Shown here: piece by piece, positions 28,224-37,413 of the stretch
Layout: the number at the start of each line of letters is the position of its first letter
Numbering within the stretch: the stretch's first letter is position 1
DNA from: Streptomyces luteolifulvus
Lineage (GTDB): Bacteria > Actinomycetota > Actinomycetes > Streptomycetales > Streptomycetaceae
Assembly: GCF_008806595.1 (NCBI RefSeq)
Contig: NZ_VZRB01000014.1
Location: 124,001-188,000, forward strand
Direction: 5' to 3'
DNA length: 64,000 nt
Notes under the pieces: model-generated
What the model saw: the letters and a program-made list of their open reading frames with translations, nothing else
What the model was told of the DNA's origin: nothing
Database searches by the model: none
Program-made: the position numbers and the translations under genes

Positions 28224-29740
28224 CGACGAGCACGACATCCGAGTCCTCGGCAGCAACTCCGCTGTTCGACCTGCAAGCGCTGGTCGTGGCGGTGCGCAGG
28301 CGTCGCCGCCTCTGGTGCTGCATGGCGCTCCTGGGACTGCTGCTCGGTGCGGCGGTGGCCGTTCTGCTGCCGCCTCCACCGAGCGCCGTGACCAAGGTGC
28401 TGGTCGCGCATGCGCAGGACCAGCCGAACGACACCGGGACGCTGATGCGCACCGACGTCCAGGTGCTGGGGACCACGCGCATCGCCGGCAAGGCCCTGCA
28501 GTCCCTCAAGTCCTCGGAGGACCCTGAGGACTTCATGCGGGACTACCGCGGCACCGGCTTGACCAACAACCTGATGCAGATCGATGTGACAGGGGACAGC
28601 GACGCGGACGCGGTGGCCCGGGCCAAGGCGCTGGCCGACGCATTCGTCGCGGACCATGTGCAGCGGATGCAGGACGCCGCGAAGGCGGAGGCCAAGGCCC
28701 TGCTCGACCAGCGTGACCGCATGCGGGACGAACTTGCCCAGGTCAACAAGGAGATCGGAGAGCAACCGCCGCAGAGCGACCCGAAAGCGGCGGCGGACAT
28801 CGAGTCGCTCTTCGCCCGCCGGGCCGAACTCACCTCGCGGATCGCCGACTTCGACCAGCGCGCCGAGGAGGCGCGCACCGGCACGCCCAAGGTCATCTCC
28901 GGCACACAGATCGTGGACGCACCGCGCGCGGTGCGGCACTCCCTGCCCAAGGCCCTTGCCACCAACGCCGCGATCGGGCTCGTCCTCGGGCTCGTCCTCG
29001 GGCTCGCGGTGGCCGCGGTCGGGGTGGTGGTCGCGGACCGCCCCGTCCTGCGCCGGGACATCGCGGCGAACCTGGCCGCCTCGGTCATCGCGGAGCTGCC
29101 CCGCCGGTCGGGCAGGCTGTGGCAGCGCCGACGGACCCGGGCGGCACGCGAACGCCTCACCACGACCCTGGCCCGCACCGTGCGCGGCTCCGCGGAGCCT
29201 CTGTCGCTGCTGGAACTGGGCTGTGCGCGCAGCACGAGCATGATCGCCCTGCAGCTCGCCGGGGCATTGGCGGCGGAGGGGCCGGTGGTCGTCATCGACG
29301 GCCTGCCCGGTGCGCAGCTCGCGGGCCGCCGCCCGAAGCCGGGTGATCCGACCGTGGTGAGCGGCGAGCGTGCCGACGCCGTGTCGGATCAGGAGCGCCG
29401 GTTCGGCGTCGGCTCGGTGGCGCCCGGCACGGCGTGGACCGACCTCCAGTACCTCGGCACCCGGACCGTGCTCGTCGTGCGGGCCGGGCACGGCAGCGCC
29501 GCATGGCTGCACACCGTGGCGCGGCAGCTCGCGGACCAGCGGATCGAGGTGATCGGTGTGGTGCTGATCGACCCCGATCCGCGTGACCGGACCGACGGCA
29601 CGCTGTGGGACGGGCTGCACACCGCGCTGCGCGGCCGGAGTGAGCGGCCCGCCCGGCAGAACGGGACGGGCCGGCCGCGGACGGAGCGGCTGCCGGCGTG
29701 GGCCACCCCGGTCCCTGACAACGACCAGGAGGCGCGGTAG
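28220..29740 (+). CDS. Wzz/Wzc-like protein, second copy, Walker A lost
   Basis: A 506-aa protein from GTG 28220, with GGGAGG nearby and overlapping the previous gene. Residues 35-55 and 256-277 are membrane segments. Between them is a long alpha-helical, charged region with RMQDAAKAEAKALLDQRDRM and RIADFDQRAEEA. The C-terminal domain resembles a tyrosine-kinase ATPase (LLELGCARSTSMIALQLAG, then VVVIDGLPG), but the expected GEGKST loop reads GCARSTS, and no tyrosine-rich tail is present. It is likely a non-catalytic partner in polymer length control or export. Confidence 0.8.
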   Translation: MTTSTTSESSAATPLFDLQALVVAVRRRRRLWCCMALLGLLLGAAVAVLLPPPPSAVTKVLVAHAQDQPNDTGTLMRTDVQVLGTTRIAGKALQSLKSSEDPEDFMRDYRGTGLTNNLMQIDVTGDSDADAVARAKALADAFVADHVQRMQDAAKAEAKALLDQRDRMRDELAQVNKEIGEQPPQSDPKAAADIESLFARRAELTSRIADFDQRAEEARTGTPKVISGTQIVDAPRAVRHSLPKALATNAAIGLVLGLVLGLAVAAVGVVVADRPVLRRDIAANLAASVIAELPRRSGRLWQRRRTRAARERLTTTLARTVRGSAEPLSLLELGCARSTSMIALQLAGALAAEGPVVVIDGLPGAQLAGRRPKPGDPTVVSGERADAVSDQERRFGVGSVAPGTAWTDLQYLGTRTVLVVRAGHGSAAWLHTVARQLADQRIEVIGVVLIDPDPRDRTDGTLWDGLHTALRGRSERPARQNGTGRPRTERLPAWATPVPDNDQEAR

Positions 29741-29743
29741 CAC

Positions 29744-31690
29744 ATGTGTGGCATCGCAGGCACCTACCGATGGCCGGACGGAAAGGTCGTGACCGACCGG
29801 CTCACCGACACCCTCGCCCACCGCGGTCCTGACGGGGCGGGCCGGTACAGCTACCCCGCCGGTGACGGCGAAGTGCACCTCGGGCACCGCCGGCTGGCCA
29901 TCATCGACCTGTCCGAGACCGGCGCCCAGCCGATGGTCTCCGACGGCCTCGCCCTCACGTACAACGGCGAGCTGTACAACGCACCCGAGCTGCGTGCCGA
30001 GCTGGCAGCCGCCGGGGTGCGCTTCCGCGGCACCTCCGACACCGAGGTGCTCCTCGAGGCCTGGCGGCGCTGGGGCACGGACTGCCTGCCCCGGCTGCGC
30101 GGCATGTTCGCGTTCGGGATCTTCGACGAGCGAAGCGGTGACCTGGTGCTCGCCCGCGACCAGCTCGGCATCAAACCGCTGTTCCTGCTCCGGCGCGGCG
30201 AGGGCTTGGTCTTCGCCTCCGAGCTCAAGGCGCTCGCCACCGCCACCGGCGGTTCACTGGAGGTCGACCACGCGGCGCTGGTGGCCTCGCTCCTCTACTA
30301 CTGGGTGCCGGACTCACGATGCGCGTTCCGCGAAGCGGAGAAGCTGCCACCGGGAAGCTGGCTGAGGTGCCGGGCCGACGGCCGGGTGGAGCGCGGCCGG
30401 TACTGGCACCTGAAGGACATCGCCGCCGAGGGGCGGGAGCGGGCCCGGAGCGGCGAGCAGCCGGACCTGGCGGCCGTCGTCGAGGAGTCGACCCGGCGCC
30501 ACCTGCTCTCCGACGTACCCGTGGCGACCTTCCTCTCCGGCGGCCTCGACTCCAGCTACCTGACCGCGCTGGCGGCCCGCGACCGGCCCGGGATCTCCGC
30601 TTACACGATCGGGTTCCGCGCCGAGGACGCCAGGTTCGAGGCGATGCCGGACGACCTGCGCTACGCCCGGCAGGTGGCCGAGCGGTTCGGCGTCGACCTG
30701 CAGGAGATCGAGATCGCTCCGAATGTGCTCGACCTGCTGCCGCAGATGACGTACCACCTGGACGAACCGATCGGGGACCCCGCCGCGATCAACACATTCC
30801 TGATCTGCTCGGCTGCCCGGGAGGCCGGGGTCAAGGTGATGCTCTCGGGGATGGGCGCCGACGAGCTGTTCGCCGGGTACCGCAAGCACCTGGCCAACCT
30901 GCTGGCGCTGCGCTACCAGCGCGTCCCGCGGCCCCTGCGGCGCGGCCTGGCGAGGGCCGTGGACCGGCTGCCGGTCGCAACGAGCCGCCGGGGGTACCGG
31001 TCGGTGCGCTTCGCGAAGCGGTTCCTCTCCTTCGCCGACCTGCCCGAGGAGACCGCGTTCCGGCGCAGCTACACCATGTACGACCAGGAGGAGCTGCTCG
31101 CCCTGCTCGATCCCGACCTGGCCGGGACGGTCGACGACGTGCTGACCGAGCACGCGGACATCTACCAGGACAACGACCTCGACGACTTCGTCAACCGCAT
31201 GTGCCTGGGCGACGCCCGGATGTTCCTGCCGGGCCTCAATCTCACGTACACGGACCGCTCCAGCATGGCCGCGTCGACCGAGGTGCGCGTGCCGTACGTG
31301 GACATCGAGGTGGTCAAGGCGGCGTTCGCCGTGCCCGGCGACCGCAAGATCGTCGGACGGCAGGGCAAGGCCGTCCTCAAGGAGGCGGCCACCTCGATCC
31401 TGCCCCGGGAGATCGTCTACCGGCCCAAGGGTCTGTTCAGCGCCCCGTTGCGGGCCTGGATGAGCCGGGATCTGGCACCGCTGGTGCGCGAGGTGGTGCA
31501 CGACGGCGTGCTCGTCAACTCCGGGCTCCTGCGCCGCGATGCGCTCGCGCGCATGGTCGCCGAGGACGCCGCCGGGCAGCGGGACTTCTCCAAGCATCTG
31601 TGGCATGTGCTGACCCTCGAGTACTGGTACCGCGACGCGACCTCCGGGTCCGGCCAGGGTGCTCGCTCGGCGGCGTGGAAGACGGCGTAG
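29744..31690 (+). CDS. Asparagine synthase-type glutamine amidotransferase
   Basis: A 648-aa two-domain enzyme. MCGIAG at the start supplies the Cys2 glutaminase nucleophile, followed by LAHRGPDGAG and the LTYNGELYN glutamine pocket. The synthetase domain begins near residue 245 with the PP-loop FLSGGLDSSYLTAL and includes LSGMGADELFAGYRKH. Family members adenylate a carboxylate and convert it to an amide. In polysaccharide clusters homologues are thought to amidate uronic acids; the dehydrogenase at 24294 would provide such a carboxylate. Free asparagine synthesis is the alternative, though the location argues against it. Confidence 0.88.
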   Translation: MCGIAGTYRWPDGKVVTDRLTDTLAHRGPDGAGRYSYPAGDGEVHLGHRRLAIIDLSETGAQPMVSDGLALTYNGELYNAPELRAELAAAGVRFRGTSDTEVLLEAWRRWGTDCLPRLRGMFAFGIFDERSGDLVLARDQLGIKPLFLLRRGEGLVFASELKALATATGGSLEVDHAALVASLLYYWVPDSRCAFREAEKLPPGSWLRCRADGRVERGRYWHLKDIAAEGRERARSGEQPDLAAVVEESTRRHLLSDVPVATFLSGGLDSSYLTALAARDRPGISAYTIGFRAEDARFEAMPDDLRYARQVAERFGVDLQEIEIAPNVLDLLPQMTYHLDEPIGDPAAINTFLICSAAREAGVKVMLSGMGADELFAGYRKHLANLLALRYQRVPRPLRRGLARAVDRLPVATSRRGYRSVRFAKRFLSFADLPEETAFRRSYTMYDQEELLALLDPDLAGTVDDVLTEHADIYQDNDLDDFVNRMCLGDARMFLPGLNLTYTDRSSMAASTEVRVPYVDIEVVKAAFAVPGDRKIVGRQGKAVLKEAATSILPREIVYRPKGLFSAPLRAWMSRDLAPLVREVVHDGVLVNSGLLRRDALARMVAEDAAGQRDFSKHLWHVLTLEYWYRDATSGSGQGARSAAWKTA

Positions 31691-31707
31691 AAACAAGGGG
31701 ACTTCGG

Positions 31708-33900
31708 GTGAAACAGGTTGTGCAGAACTACAAGAGCGGCGAGCTGGCGGTGCTCGACGTTCCGGTGCCGGGGTGCAAGCCGGGCGGTGTGCTGGTCCGG
31801 ACCGCCTACTCGCTGATATCCACCGGGACCGAGCTCATGAAGGTGTCCGAGGCCGGCATGTCGATGCTGGGCAAGGCCCGCTCGCGGCCGGACCAGGTGG
31901 CCAAGGTCATGCAGAGCGTGGCCACCAACGGGGTGCCCGCCACCTACCGCAAGGTGATGGGCAAGCTGGACTCGTACACGCCGCTGGGCTACTCGCTGTG
32001 CGGAGTGGTCGAGCAGGTCGGCACCGGGATCGACGACGTGAAGGTCGGCGACCTCGTGGCCTGTGCCGGCAACGAGCACGCGCTGCACGCCGAGCTGAAC
32101 TGGGTACCGAAGAACCTCTACGCCCGGGTGCCGGACGGCCTCGCTCCGCGGCACGCGGCCTTCGGCACCGTCGGGTCGATCGCGATGCAGGGCGTCCGCC
32201 GCGGCGAGCCGCAACTCGGCGACGTGGCCCTGGTCATCGGCCTCGGGCTGATCGGGCAGGTGGTCGTGCAGCTCCTCGCCGCCTCGGGAGTCCGCGTCGT
32301 CGGGGTCGACCCCGACCCCGCGCGCTGCAAACTCGCCGAGCGCCTGGGCGCCGCGGCCTGCGGCGATCCCGCGTCCGCGGCCGTGGAAGCCGCCGTCGCC
32401 GAACTCACCGACGGGCACGGCGTGGACCAGGTGTACCTGGCCGCCGGCGGCGGCAGCAACCAGCCCGTCGAGCTGGCCGCCCGGCTCTGCCGGGACCGCG
32501 GCCGGGTCGTCGACATCGGCAAGTGCCGCCTGGATCTGCCGTGGAACGCGTACTACGAGAAGGAGCTCGACGTCCGGTTCTCGCGCTCGTACGGCCCCGG
32601 GCGCTACGACCCGGAGTACGAGCTGGAGGGACGCGACTACCCGATCGGCTACGTGCGCTGGACCGAGCGCCGCAACCTGGCGTGCTTCCTCGATCTCCTC
32701 GTCCGCGGCCGCGTCGACGTGGAGCCCCTGGTCTCCCACATCGCCGACTTCGATGACGCGGTCGACACGTACCAGCGCCTGAAGGACGGCGACCTGAAGG
32801 CCGTGGCTGTGCTGTTCCGGTACCCCGGGCCTGCGGGGGAAGCGGGGGAAGCGGAGGCCCCGGCGGTGGCCGTGCCCGCGGTGAAGCGGCCCGGCGGGGG
32901 AGTGCCCACGCCGGCCCGGGTCGCCAAGACGCCGGTGCGCCTTGCGTTCGTCGGCGCGGGCAACTACGCGACGTCGATGCTGCTGCCGCACCTGGCACAG
33001 CGTGACGGCGTCGAGTTGTCGACCGTCGTCACCACGACGGCGCTGTCCGCGGCCAACGCGCAGCGGAAGTTCGGCTTCGCCGAGGCGACCACCGATCTCG
33101 ACGCCGTGCTCGGCGACAAGTCCGTCGACGCGGTGTTCGTGGTCACCCGGCACAGCTCGCACGCCGAACTGACCCGGAAGGCACTGCTGGCCGGCAAGAC
33201 GGTGTTCGTGGAGAAGCCGCTGGCCCTCACCGAGGACGAGCTGGCCGGCGTGCTCGCGGCGGTGGAGGAGTCCGGCAACGACCGGCTGCAGGTGGGCTTC
33301 AACCGCCGGTTCGCGCCGCTGCTGCAGGAGGCCAGGAAGCGGTTCGGCGCCCGGACCGGTCCGGCGAGCCTCCGCTACCTGGTCAACGCGGGCCGGCTGC
33401 AGCACGGCAGCTGGTACCTCCAACAGGGCACCGAGGGCTCGCGGTTCGAAGGCGAGGGCGGACACTTCATCGACACGGCGAGCTGGCTGCTGGACGCCGA
33501 TCCGGTCTCGGTGTACGCGGTCGCCCCGACCAGCAACGAGGACCTGCAGGTCGTGCTGCGCTACCCGGACGGGTCCACCGCCACCATCAGCTACGTCACC
33601 ACCGGCGCGGCCGGCTTCCCCAAGGAGACGCTGGACCTGGTCGCGGACGGCAAGGTGCTGCGGCTCGACGACTTCGTCCGCGCCTCGGTGTACGGCCGTA
33701 AGAAGTGGGTCAGTTCGCGGCTGCCCAAGGCCCGGGACAAGGGCCAGAACGCCGAACTGGCCGCTTTCATCAAGGCAGTTCGGACCGGTGGGCCGATGCC
33801 GGTGCCGCTGGAGTCGCTGGTCGCCACCACGTCGGCCACCCTCGCCGTGCAGGCCGGACTGGCCGGCGGTGCGCCGGTGACGTTGGAGCGGGCGCGATGA
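31708..33900 (+). CDS. Two-domain oxidoreductase: MDR dehydrogenase fused to GFO/IDH/MocA
   Basis: A 730-aa fusion from GTG 31708. Residues 1-370 form a medium-chain dehydrogenase with VIGLGLIGQVVVQLLAASG as Rossmann loop but without the zinc cysteine cluster. An Ala/Pro/Glu linker follows (about 375-408). Residues 410-730 are a GFO/IDH/MocA oxidoreductase: LAFVGAGNYATSMLLPHLA and FVEKPLALTEDEL (EKP motif), then GGHFIDTASWLL. Both halves bind NAD(P). Such bi-domain proteins recur in exopolysaccharide loci beside heparinase and asparagine-synthase genes and probably oxidise or epimerise a nucleotide sugar or polymer precursor. Confidence 0.85.
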   Translation: MKQVVQNYKSGELAVLDVPVPGCKPGGVLVRTAYSLISTGTELMKVSEAGMSMLGKARSRPDQVAKVMQSVATNGVPATYRKVMGKLDSYTPLGYSLCGVVEQVGTGIDDVKVGDLVACAGNEHALHAELNWVPKNLYARVPDGLAPRHAAFGTVGSIAMQGVRRGEPQLGDVALVIGLGLIGQVVVQLLAASGVRVVGVDPDPARCKLAERLGAAACGDPASAAVEAAVAELTDGHGVDQVYLAAGGGSNQPVELAARLCRDRGRVVDIGKCRLDLPWNAYYEKELDVRFSRSYGPGRYDPEYELEGRDYPIGYVRWTERRNLACFLDLLVRGRVDVEPLVSHIADFDDAVDTYQRLKDGDLKAVAVLFRYPGPAGEAGEAEAPAVAVPAVKRPGGGVPTPARVAKTPVRLAFVGAGNYATSMLLPHLAQRDGVELSTVVTTTALSAANAQRKFGFAEATTDLDAVLGDKSVDAVFVVTRHSSHAELTRKALLAGKTVFVEKPLALTEDELAGVLAAVEESGNDRLQVGFNRRFAPLLQEARKRFGARTGPASLRYLVNAGRLQHGSWYLQQGTEGSRFEGEGGHFIDTASWLLDADPVSVYAVAPTSNEDLQVVLRYPDGSTATISYVTTGAAGFPKETLDLVADGKVLRLDDFVRASVYGRKKWVSSRLPKARDKGQNAELAAFIKAVRTGGPMPVPLESLVATTSATLAVQAGLAGGAPVTLERAR

Positions 33901-35873
33901 CCATGAGCGCGGGCTGGTACCTGCGTCGGCTGTCCCGGATGGGACCGCGGGAGGTCGGCGGCCGGGTGGGCGACGCGGTGCGCAGACGGCGATGGCGGTC
34001 CGCGCGGCCGAACTGCCCGAGCGTGACCGGCGCCCGGTTCACCACGGTGCTGCCCGCCGGGACGATCGCCGCAGTGCCACCGGACGCCGCGAAACGTCTC
34101 GTCGCCGAGGCGGACCGGCTGATGTACGGGCACGTCGAGTATTTCGGGGTCGTCCGCGACGACCTGGCCGACCCGGACTGGTGGTGCGACCCGAAGACCG
34201 GGCGCCGGGCTCCATGGGGCTATGCCTTCGACGTGCCGTACCGGAACGAGGACGCGGTCGGGGACATCAAGCAGATCTGGGAGCTGTCCCGGCACCAGTA
34301 CCTCACCGTGCTCGCCGCCGCCTACGCGATCACCGGGAACGAGCGGTACGCCGAGCGCGTGGCCGAGCACCTGCGGTCGTGGTGGGCGGCCAACCCACCC
34401 CTGCGCGGCGTGCACTGGATCAGCGGCATCGAGTTGGGCATCCGGCTGCTGTCCTGGGTGTGGATCCGCCGGCTGCTCGACGGCTGGCCGGGCGCGGCCG
34501 GGCTGTTCGAGGACAACCCGGTGGCGGTGAACCAGATCTGGCACCACCAGCGCTGGCTGGCCGCCTTCCCCAGCCGGGGGTCCTCGGCGAACAACCACGT
34601 CATCGCCGAGGCCGCCGGGCAGTTCGCCGCGGCCTGCGCGTTCGGCTGGTTCCCCTCCTCGGAGCGTTGGCGGGCCGACGCACTGAGGTCGCTGGAGCGG
34701 CATCTGCGCGGCAACACCTTCGGCTCCGGCCTCAACCGTGAGCTGGCCACCGAATATCACGGACTGGTGCTGGAGCTCGGCCTGGCCGCGGTGGCCGAGG
34801 CGGATGCCGCCGGCGTGCCGGTCCCCGCGTCGATCCGGCTGGTGCTGCTGCGGATGACCGACGCGCTCGCGGCCATCGTGGACGGCCGGCTGCGGCCGCC
34901 GCGCCAGGGGGACGCGGACGACGGGCACGGTCTGGTCGTGGACGGCGCGGGCACCGACCGCTGGGCCTCGCTCCTTGCCACCGGGGACGCCGTGTTCGGA
35001 CGGCTCGCCTGGTGGCCGGCGGTGACCGGAACCGATGTGCGCACCCCGCTCCTTGCCGCGCTCATCCGGCCGTACGCGAAGCACGGAGCCGAACCGGCTG
35101 TGCCCCGTCCGACAAGCCGACCTGCCCACTTCGCCGACGCGGGCATGACCATCCTGCGCGGTCCGGGAGGGGCAGGGGAGATCTGGTGCCGCTGCGACGG
35201 TGGTCCGCACGGCTTCCTGTCCATCGCCGCGCATGCCCACGCGGACGCGCTGTCCGTGGAGGTCCGGCACGACGGGGTCGACGTGCTCGCCGACCCGGGG
35301 ACGTTCTGCTATCACGGGCAACCCGAGTGGCGGCAGTACTTCCGGTCGACCCTCGGCCACAACACCCTGCAACTGGACGGCAGTGACCAGTCCGTCTCCG
35401 GCGGCCCGTTCCTGTGGACCCGGCATGCCCGCAGCCGCGTCCTGGCCGCGGACCCGTCCGGCGCCTCCGAAGGGGGGACGGCCCGCTGGTCTGCCGAGCA
35501 CGACGGTTACCAGCGCTCCGTGCACCGCCGCCGGGTGGAGCTGACGGCCGAAAGCCAGGAGCTGCGGATGGTCGACGAGGTGCGCGGCGATCGCGGGGCC
35601 GTGCGCCTGGCGTTCCACCTCGGCCCGGCGGTCACCGCGGACCTGGCCGGCGACCGGGCCCTGCTCACCTGGACCCAGGACGGCGAGGACCGCCGAGCGG
35701 TGCTCGACCTGCCCGGACAGCTGTCCTGGCGGGCGCATCGCGGCGAGACAGACCCGCCGCTGGGCTGGTACTCCGCCGGCTTCGGGCGCAAGGAACCCGC
35801 CACCACGCTGGTCGGCACCGGCTTCACCGACGGCACGGAGGGCTTCACGACCGTGCTCAGGTTCCGAGGCTAG
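33897..35873 (+). CDS. Heparinase II/III-like polysaccharide lyase
   Basis: A 658-aa protein coupled by ATGA overlap. The N-terminal two thirds is alpha-helical (toroid), with SSANNHVIAEAAGQFAAACA and TEYHGLVLELGLAA. The C-terminal beta-sandwich has AHAHADALSVEV and DPGTFCYHGQPEWRQYFR, then GHNTLQLDG, the metal- and substrate-linked blocks of the family. These enzymes cleave uronic-acid glycans by beta-elimination. No obvious signal peptide is seen, so it may act on precursors or use another route out. It fits a polymer containing uronic acid or uronamide. Confidence 0.85.
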   Translation: MTMSAGWYLRRLSRMGPREVGGRVGDAVRRRRWRSARPNCPSVTGARFTTVLPAGTIAAVPPDAAKRLVAEADRLMYGHVEYFGVVRDDLADPDWWCDPKTGRRAPWGYAFDVPYRNEDAVGDIKQIWELSRHQYLTVLAAAYAITGNERYAERVAEHLRSWWAANPPLRGVHWISGIELGIRLLSWVWIRRLLDGWPGAAGLFEDNPVAVNQIWHHQRWLAAFPSRGSSANNHVIAEAAGQFAAACAFGWFPSSERWRADALRSLERHLRGNTFGSGLNRELATEYHGLVLELGLAAVAEADAAGVPVPASIRLVLLRMTDALAAIVDGRLRPPRQGDADDGHGLVVDGAGTDRWASLLATGDAVFGRLAWWPAVTGTDVRTPLLAALIRPYAKHGAEPAVPRPTSRPAHFADAGMTILRGPGGAGEIWCRCDGGPHGFLSIAAHAHADALSVEVRHDGVDVLADPGTFCYHGQPEWRQYFRSTLGHNTLQLDGSDQSVSGGPFLWTRHARSRVLAADPSGASEGGTARWSAEHDGYQRSVHRRRVELTAESQELRMVDEVRGDRGAVRLAFHLGPAVTADLAGDRALLTWTQDGEDRRAVLDLPGQLSWRAHRGETDPPLGWYSAGFGRKEPATTLVGTGFTDGTEGFTTVLRFRG

Positions 35874-35882
35874 GGAGGGCGC

Positions 35883-37412
35883 GTGGGGAGCAAGAGGCGG
35901 CACTGGGCGTGGGCGGCGGCACCGCTGGCGCCGGCCCTGCTGGCGACCGGCTGCGTCAGCACGTCGAGCGCCGGGGCGGAGCCGAAGCCCGTGCCATCCA
36001 CGTCGGCGGCCCGATCCGTGGCCCGGGTGTGCGCCAACCCCACAGCCGGGCCGGCGAAGGCGCCGACGGGCGCGGTGACGGTCGACCCCGCGGTGGCCGG
36101 TGACCTGGCGGCGAAGACCCAGAGCAACCCCCCGAACACCACGTTCTGGCTTCGACCGGGCAAGCACAGGCTCGACCCAAACCGCTACGCCCAGGTCATC
36201 CCCAAGAAGGGCAACCGCTACCTCGGTGCGCCGGGCGCGGTGCTCGACGGTGGGAAGAAGAACCAGTACGCGTTCGGCGGCAGCGCCCGCAACGTCACCA
36301 TCCGCCATCTGACCGTGCAGCGTTTCGTGGCGCCGCCGGACGAGGGCGTGGTCAACCATGACTCGGCCGACGGATGGGTGATCGAGCACGCGACGATCCA
36401 GAACAACTCCGGCGCCGGGCTGATGGCCGGTGCCGGCCAGCAGGTTCGCGCCAGCTGCCTGCGCGACAACGGTCAGTACGGCATGAACGCCTACAAGTCC
36501 ACCGGCCGTATCACCGGCCTGGTGGTCGAGGGCAACGAGATCGTGGGCAACAACACCGGCGACTGGGAGCGGCGGCGGAAGGGCTGCGGCTGCACCGGAG
36601 GCATCAAGTTCTGGGCCGTCAACGGCGCCGATGTGCGCGGCAACTGGGTGCACGACAACCGTGGAACCGGGTTGTGGGCGGACACCAACAACAACGACTT
36701 CCGCATCGAGAACAACGTGCTCGAGGCCAACGACGGTGCCGCGCTGATCTACGAGATCAGCTACAACGCGGTCATTCGGAACAACACGATCCGGCGGAAC
36801 AACTGGGTCGAGGGGCGCAGGGCGGCCGAGTCAGGCGACAGCTTCCCGTTCGCGACCGTCTATCTGTCCGAGTCCGGCGGCGAACCACGGATCCGAGCCC
36901 GCACCGACAAGATCGAGATCTACCGGAACGTGCTGGAGGACAACTGGTCCGGGATCACCCTGTGGGAGAACGCCGACCGGTTCTGCAACAGCCCGGCCAA
37001 CACCTCGTCCGGTGACTGCACCTTGCTGGTGAAGGACGTCCACCGCTGCGCGAAGCCGGCGATCGCCACCGCACCGCTCTACGCGGACTGCCGGTGGAAG
37101 ACCCAGCGGGTGGACATCCACGACAACCGCTTCGTGCTGGACAAGTCCGTCGTCAGGTGCACGGAGAAGTGCGATCGCATGGCAGTGCTCGCCAACTACG
37201 GCACCTATCCGGACTGGTCGCCGTACAAGGGCGAGAAGGTGGCCGAGGCGATCACGCACAAGCAGCACAACCGCTGGCACGACAACGTCTACCTCGGACC
37301 GTGGAAGTTCGTCGTTCTCGATCAGAGCAGGGTGGTCGGCTTCGGGCAGTGGCGGAGCATGTCCTTCCGGCAGGACGCGGGCAGCACCCTCGCCCCACGG
37401 GCCGGTGGTTGA
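35883..37412 (+). CDS. Right-handed beta-helix lipoprotein (putative glycan-active)
   Basis: A 509-aa protein from GTG 35883, with GGGAGGGC just ahead. The signal ends in a lipobox, LLATGC near residues 20-25, so it is probably anchored on the outer membrane face. The body has repeated Asn/Asp-rich turns (IEHATIQNNSGAGLM, VVEGNEIVGNNTGDW, RIENNVLEANDGAAL, VIRNNTIRRNNW) typical of parallel beta-helix lyases, epimerases and hydrolases. Several cysteines (CGC and late C pairs) may form disulfides. It could trim, epimerise or bind the exported polymer. Confidence 0.82.
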   Translation: MGSKRRHWAWAAAPLAPALLATGCVSTSSAGAEPKPVPSTSAARSVARVCANPTAGPAKAPTGAVTVDPAVAGDLAAKTQSNPPNTTFWLRPGKHRLDPNRYAQVIPKKGNRYLGAPGAVLDGGKKNQYAFGGSARNVTIRHLTVQRFVAPPDEGVVNHDSADGWVIEHATIQNNSGAGLMAGAGQQVRASCLRDNGQYGMNAYKSTGRITGLVVEGNEIVGNNTGDWERRRKGCGCTGGIKFWAVNGADVRGNWVHDNRGTGLWADTNNNDFRIENNVLEANDGAALIYEISYNAVIRNNTIRRNNWVEGRRAAESGDSFPFATVYLSESGGEPRIRARTDKIEIYRNVLEDNWSGITLWENADRFCNSPANTSSGDCTLLVKDVHRCAKPAIATAPLYADCRWKTQRVDIHDNRFVLDKSVVRCTEKCDRMAVLANYGTYPDWSPYKGEKVAEAITHKQHNRWHDNVYLGPWKFVVLDQSRVVGFGQWRSMSFRQDAGSTLAPRAGG

Positions 37413-37413
37413 G

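Noticed and set aside
33591..36653. A 1020-codon open frame on the minus strand under the heparinase and beta-helix genes
   Set aside because: It is the antisense shadow of strongly biased plus-strand genes, has low-complexity Gly/Arg/Val composition and no family motif.
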